In this document: positions 61,101 through 64,000 of the stretch, in pieces | How positions within the stretch are numbered: position 1 is the first letter of the stretch | How the letters are laid out: the number at the start of each line of letters is the position of its first letter | NCBI RefSeq assembly: GCF_038022665.1 | Contig: NZ_CP150629.1 | Span: forward strand, 310,001-374,000 | Direction of reading: 5' to 3' | From: Methanolobus sp. WCC4 | Lineage (GTDB): Archaea > Halobacteriota > Methanosarcinia > Methanosarcinales > Methanosarcinaceae | Length of the DNA: 64,000 bases | Program-made: the position numbers and the translations under genes | Notes under the pieces: generated by a model | Told to the model about the DNA's origin: nothing | Databases searched by the model: none | The model's input: the letters and a program-made list of their open reading frames with translations, nothing else

Positions 61101-63350
61101 TACAGAGAGTGTGTAGTCATCACCACCTGCTGCAGTGAAAGATTCCCAGGAAAGGGAACTGTTAAGACCGGAAGCATTGACCTCTACAGAAGAAGCATTG
61201 ATGCCGGAGAGGACATCGGTCACAGTTACGTTCAGTACAACAGTACCGCCATCACTGACAGCACTCATACCAGCCTGGTAAACAGCTTCAGTATTGGTGA
61301 ATATTGGATCAGTATTGTCTACCTTTACAGTAAGATTGACACTGGTATTCACATTACTGAGATTGTCATAGGAACTGACAGTGAGGTTAATCGTTCCTTC
61401 ATTTGACGTCAGGATAGTGAGTGAGCTGTTGGTCCAGTAATTACCCACGGAATTGGTAAGTATCGCAGCACTGGTAGCTGAAGCATCAGAGGTATCCACA
61501 GTCACACTGCCCATTCCGGCAGAACCTACATCGGTACTGGATACGTTGATGTCAAGGGTAGAGCCATTGATAAGCCAGCCGGTACCATCAGGAGAGATGC
61601 CGGTGACCAGTGGTGCGGAATTATCAAGGACCACTGAGAATGTCTGACTGGTGTTGACATTGGTCGCATTGTCAGAGACACTTACCGGCAGGATAACAGT
61701 TCCTGTGCTGGAATTGTTAACGATGACAGAAAGTGTATAATCATCACCACCTGCTGAGCTAAGTGTTTCCCACGTAAGTGAACTGTTAAGACCGGAGACA
61801 TTGACCTGCACTGAAGAGGAATTGATACCGGAGCGAACATCGGTTGCACTAAGATTCAAAAGAACTGTGCCACTACTATTAACAGCGGAATAACCGGATG
61901 GATAAGAGACGACTGTATTGCTCACGACCGGAGCGGTGTTATCAACATTCAATGTCAGATTCACACTATTATTGACGTTGCTTGCATTGTCCTCGGATGT
62001 GATCTGAAGGTCAATGCTTCCTTCTGAAGGAGAGGCAACGGTAAGGGAACTGTTGGTCCAGTAGTCACCGGCAGAATTGGTAAGTATAGCTGTTGCACTT
62101 GCATTTACAGATGAGACATCAACTGTCACACTGCTTATGTTACTTGCATTTGAACCACCTGTGTCAACTGCACTGACATTGAGGTAAATTGTGGAACCGT
62201 TGTTCACCCATGGGTCCGAGGAGACCGGAGATATTGCAGTAACAACAGGTGCCACATTGTCCACCCATACATTGAAACTGACACTGTTGTTCACATTGCT
62301 CACGTTATCTGTGGCCGTAACAGGCACAGCAACGGAACCCTGTGTACTGGTACCTACAATCATTGTGTCATTTATCCAGTATCCTCCTGAGGATGACATA
62401 GATACTGAACCCAGAGAGTCATTCACATTGCTTCCATCAACAGAGACAGAGAGGAGACCAGAGCCTGAACCATCATCTACAGTGGTATTTAGAGTGATCG
62501 TTGTCCCATTGTTGACCCATGTAGGAGTATCTCCGAATGTATTTAGTGTGACCGTTGGTTCGGTGTTATCTACCCAAACGGTGAAATTGACACTGTTGTT
62601 CACATGGGATACGTTATCATATGAAGTGATAGGCAGGTCATGCTGACCATCGGTAGCACTTACCATGAATGAACTGTTAATCCAGTAGTTGGAGAATAGG
62701 TCAAGGTTGATCACTCCGGCACTTGCATTGACAGAAGTGATATCAACAGTTGCATTCTTCACACCTGAGGCTGCATCGGTAATTGATGCATTGAAATAAA
62801 GAGTTGTACCGTTCTTTACCCACGTCTGAGGGGACAGGGTGTAATTCACGGCAGTTACTGATGGCTCACCATCTATAGTCAGATAGATGGCCACATCGGA
62901 TGGTGTTGCACTTGTATTAAGATTGAAGGAATAAGTTGTATTGGTAAGGGAACCCCAGGAATAGCTCAAATTTGCACCGTGCAGATCGATAGAGAACACA
63001 GTTCCGCCATGAACTATTATATTAGTTCCATTAGAAATACTCAGTACATTGCCACTGAAAGATACGTTTGAGGCAGATACGTTCTCAAAACCTGTAAGAT
63101 CATAGTTGGATGCACTCGAATTATCAAAAGTGATTCCAGAAGGGAAGGTCAGATTCAATGATGTGATAGCCACACTATCATTTGCAGTGAAATTCAAGGT
63201 TGAATTTACCGAATGTTCAGTTATGTTCGACCCGTAGTCTGTTACCACACCATTCCCGGAAATGGTTATTCCACAACTGGCTGGAAATACAAAAAATGTA
63301 AAAATTATCAGAATTGTCCCTAATAGCAACAAAAATCTGTTGCAGTTCAC
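58131..63350 (-). CDS. Giant repeat-built surface protein with PGF-CTERM anchor
   Basis: A protein of about 1739 residues on the minus strand. A GTG start at 63350 with AAGGAAA ahead gives a signal peptide (RFLLLLGTILIIFTFFVFPASC). About thirteen Ig-like or cadherin-like beta repeats of 95-105 residues follow, each opening with a phrase such as VDNTAPVVS, LDNSAPLVTG, IDNVGPSVD or KIDNTEPLV. Many N-glycosylation sites (NSS, NNS, NAS) are present. The C-terminal part is a PGF-pre-PGF domain (VVSVTLTQTEVTGVEVESEVDIEKISVSVQ ... ITFKVERSWLEQNGIS), an acidic Ser/Thr linker, and the archaeosortase target PGF-CTERM (TPGFGILLGIIGVSMVVALMRQKN). It is expected to be a lipid-anchored cell-surface adhesin or S-layer-associated protein. 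Confidence 0.9.
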   Translation of the reverse strand: MNCNRFLLLLGTILIIFTFFVFPASCGITISGNGVVTDYGSNITEHSVNSTLNFTANDSVAITSLNLTFPSGITFDNSSASNYDLTGFENVSASNVSFSGNVLSISNGTNIIVHGGTVFSIDLHGANLSYSWGSLTNTTYSFNLNTSATPSDVAIYLTIDGEPSVTAVNYTLSPQTWVKNGTTLYFNASITDAASGVKNATVDITSVNASAGVINLDLFSNYWINSSFMVSATDGQHDLPITSYDNVSHVNNSVNFTVWVDNTEPTVTLNTFGDTPTWVNNGTTITLNTTVDDGSGSGLLSVSVDGSNVNDSLGSVSMSSSGGYWINDTMIVGTSTQGSVAVPVTATDNVSNVNNSVSFNVWVDNVAPVVTAISPVSSDPWVNNGSTIYLNVSAVDTGGSNASNISSVTVDVSSVNASATAILTNSAGDYWTNSSLTVASPSEGSIDLQITSEDNASNVNNSVNLTLNVDNTAPVVSNTVVSYPSGYSAVNSSGTVLLNLSATDVRSGINSSSVQVNVSGLNSSLTWETLSSAGGDDYTLSVIVNNSSTGTVILPVSVSDNATNVNTSQTFSVVLDNSAPLVTGISPDGTGWLINGSTLDINVSSTDVGSAGMGSVTVDTSDASATSAAILTNSVGNYWTNSSLTILTSNEGTINLTVSSYDNLSNVNTSVNLTVKVDNTDPIFTNTEAVYQAGMSAVSDGGTVVLNVTVTDVLSGINASSVEVNASGLNSSLSWESFTAAGGDDYTLSVIVNNSSSGTVVLPVRASDNATNMNSSGSISVVIDNVGPSVDPVSPTGSQWFKDGDTLELNATITDLTSGVKNATVNVSAVNASTFAILDNIAGDSWVNSSLTIVAASEGTIGLPVQAYDNASNLNSSVNLTIKIDNTAPVVSNAVASYPSGYSAVNSGGTVLLNLTATDAKSGLNASSVMINVSGLNSSLTWETLSSAGGDDYTLSVIVNNSSTGTVILPVSVADNATNVNTSQTISVVLDNSAPLVTGISPDGTGWLKDGSTIDINVSSTDASVGMNTVIVDTSDVSSVSTAILTNSVGDYWTNNTLSVSTSNEGAINLTVSAYDNLSNVNTSVNLTLNVDNTAPVFTNAEAVYQAGMNAVSNGGTVVLNLTVTDGSLSGVNASTVMVNASGLNSSLDWETFTAAGGDDYTLSVIVNNSSSGTVILPVKASDNATNMNSSGSISVIIDNVGPVVDPVSPTGSQWFKDGDTLELNATIVDDGVGVKNATVDVSDVTASSLAILEHVGNNYWFNDSLLISAVSEGTVNLTVVTYDNASNVNNSVNLTIKIDNTEPLVIDAQTEYATGYTAVNNGSTITLNATVSDALSGVSSVMSIDNVSSISAHDNLTLSQVSSTNYWKYSNVEIAGTDGTYLLNVSATDQAGNVNGTSSVTFEVIIDNTDPVFNNLTLSTENPTSYGESIEVTVNVSDSGSGIKSVTAAGVSLTDQGSDIWNGTISAGYGANTVTVVATDNASNAVTNTSLSYTGPAAPSSDSGSSSDGLSSTTRESFLASKSTYEGVKIVTQDISGKVLSDPVKVVSVTLTQTEVTGVEVESEVDIEKISVSVQKLDSRPDNIPGSAPGKVHSYLNIEVSDVESDNIAGASITFKVERSWLEQNGISTDDVVLSHYTGSAWDQLETSVSSDDGEYVYYVARTPSFSTFAISTRSEEDYVSSGDVTGSDADSGQTESEATDEMPDTEEDKGTPGFGILLGIIGVSMVVALMRQKNRNE
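59455..61945 (-). repeat. 1245-bp tandem duplication inside the surface protein gene
   Basis: Two adjacent copies, about 60700-61945 and 59455-60700, each encode four Ig-like repeats in the same order (VVSN, LVTG, FTN, DPVSP openings). The offset measured at three unrelated marks is 1245 bases, exactly 415 codons. Long stretches are nearly identical in DNA (for example the block ending gaaccactgggaacctg, found in both copies). This is a duplication of a four-domain block, not only single-domain repetition. Confidence 0.85.
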
Positions 63351-63601
63351 TTGTTTCCTTATCAAATGTATCCTCTCCGTCAATATGAGTAGATTATACT
63401 TAGCACATATATCTAAAGTACACAATAAAATATCGATATTAAAGCTGATAGATATTGATTATCAAAATTAAACGTATTTATTTGAATATACCTCAATTCT
63501 ATATATTCAGCATATTATATGTACATTATCAATTGTTGAGCAAGTCGATCAGATATGAAAAATATCAGTGTACAGACAAGAAGAAGATAGAATAAAATCA
63601 A

Positions 63602-63612
63602 ATCGCGGAGAT
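63602..63612. repeat. Partial copy of the tRNA-Pro 3' end
   Basis: ATCGCGGAGAT here repeats exactly the 11 bases of the tRNA-Pro 3' end at 63703-63713, and similarity continues weakly (ctgcaacccag against ttgaactccag). It lies 101 bases beyond the tRNA 3' end, where integrases leave attachment-site copies. Confidence 0.35.
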
Positions 63613-63646
63613 CTGCAACCCAGATGACGCTTCTGGAGCGCGAGAA

Positions 63647-63673
63647 GAGGTATAACGCTTCGCGTGATACCTC
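63647..63673 (-). terminator. Strong hairpin downstream of tRNA-Pro
   Basis: GAGGTAT and ATACCTC arms plus ACGC/GCGT inner pairs form an extended stem with a tiny loop. On the minus strand it lies 26 bases after the tRNA 3' end. It may be the tRNA terminator or a processing hairpin. Confidence 0.45.
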
Positions 63674-63698
63674 AAGAGTTAAGTGAACATAGAAATGG

Positions 63699-63773
63699 TG
63701 GGATCGCGGAGATTTGAACTCCAGTCGCTAGACCCCCAGCCTAACAGGATGGACCAGGCTACCCTACGATCCC
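63699..63773 (-). tRNA. tRNA-Pro (anticodon GGG)
   Basis: A 75-base cloverleaf on the minus strand. The acceptor GGGATCG pairs with CGATCCC, the anticodon loop is CTGGGGG with anticodon GGG and stem TTAGG/TCTAG (two G-U pairs), and the T-loop TTCAAAT follows. The discriminator base is A. CCA is not encoded. Confidence 0.9.
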
Positions 63774-63849
63774 GCAGGATTGTTGTTAAATAGACATTAC
63801 AGTATTTTAGTGTTTCCGAGAACAGAAGGTCAAAAAGAAGAGGAAGATA

Positions 63850-64000
63850 TCACTGGGACTTCAGCCAGATATCGTAAGCCTCAACGACTTCCTCACCCTC
63901 GACAAAGACAAGGTCATTGTCCTTACCATAATTGATAGCATCATCCTTCTCAAGAGCACGGCCTGTCTCATCATCCAGCATCTCACAGACAACCATTGCA
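63850..64000 (-). CDS. C-terminal end of an unrecognised acidic protein
   Basis: The last 49 residues of a gene cut by the window end, on the minus strand, with stop TGA at 63850. It reads AMVVCEMLDDETGRALEKDD, then AINYGKDNDLVFVEGEEVVE and AYDIWLKSQ. It is acidic with one Cys. No family is recognised from this fragment. It lies 77 bases upstream of tRNA-Pro on the same strand. Confidence 0.7.
   Translation of the reverse strand, partial: AMVVCEMLDDETGRALEKDDAINYGKDNDLVFVEGEEVVEAYDIWLKSQ

Noticed and set aside
59455-61945. Surface-protein repeats as an insertion sequence
   Set aside because: The repeat is in frame, 415 codons, and contains no transposase or inverted termini.

Overview
The window is a continuous chromosomal stretch of a methanogenic archaeon, most likely family Methanosarcinaceae and possibly close to Methanolobus or Methanococcoides; the genus is inference. 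The evidence is archaeal core machinery (Cdc48 AAA ATPase, TTG-started thermosome subunit, RadA, archaeal CoaD, aspartate-semialdehyde dehydrogenase, YchF-type GTPase, TRAM protein). It sits beside bacterial-type genes typical of Methanosarcinaceae (MutS, MutL, BioY/ECF transport, CbiMNQO cobalt uptake with anaerobic cobalamin enzymes CbiD and CbiE) and archaeal surface features (PGF-CTERM anchor, lipobox proteins). Promoters show A/T-rich TATA boxes. Shine-Dalgarno sites are common, and a few genes look leaderless.

Layout. 1-9.4 kb: housekeeping (3' part of purL, a flavodoxin-like reductase, TRAM, cdc48, PRC-barrel, phosphoglycolate phosphatase, radA, and a coaD / small protein / endonuclease IV-like run). 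9.4-16.2 kb: metal uptake and cobalamin (NicO-like permease, then cbiO, cbiQ, cbiN, cbiM, cbiE, cbiD on the minus strand). The promoter regions of nicO and of cbiQO share a 13-bp palindrome. Two broken reading frames lie between nicO and cbiO. 16.2-22.3 kb: mutL and mutS flanking an MFS transporter. 22.5-30.8 kb: envelope genes (a secreted collagen-like/phage tail-collar fusion, a DUF4231/SLATT-like membrane protein, a very large alpha-2-macroglobulin lipoprotein) and a WrbA-like flavoprotein. 31-34 kb: a small regulator operon (membrane protein, XRE, ModE-like), then an ArsR repressor with an ArsP-like permease. 34-37 kb: BioY-EcfA-EcfA'-EcfT vitamin uptake.

37-45 kb: thermosome, asd, several small or secreted proteins, a 51-residue gene at 40844-40999, and an RNase H fusion. 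45-49.5 kb: an AT-rich accessory patch abutting the 3' end of tRNA-Arg(GCG). It contains two paralogous HEPN-like proteins, one with an intact Rx4H motif and one without, which enclose a rhomboid protease, a secreted protein and a membrane protein. 49.6-58 kb: ychF, a cis-prenyltransferase-like protein lacking the catalytic Asp motif, an acetyltransferase, a zinc-ribbon protein, an AAA ATPase, a PhnP-like MBL hydrolase, an ABC-2 exporter and a cytoplasmic fasciclin. 58-63.4 kb: a giant repeat-built surface protein with a 1245-bp internal tandem duplication. The window ends with tRNA-Pro(GGG) and a cut-off minus-strand gene.

The most unusual items are the HEPN/rhomboid patch next to tRNA-Arg, the shared metal-gene palindrome, the NgBR-like prenyltransferase subunit, the collagen/tail-collar fusion and the recent block duplication in the surface protein. 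All functions are read from motifs and context; no database search was possible.
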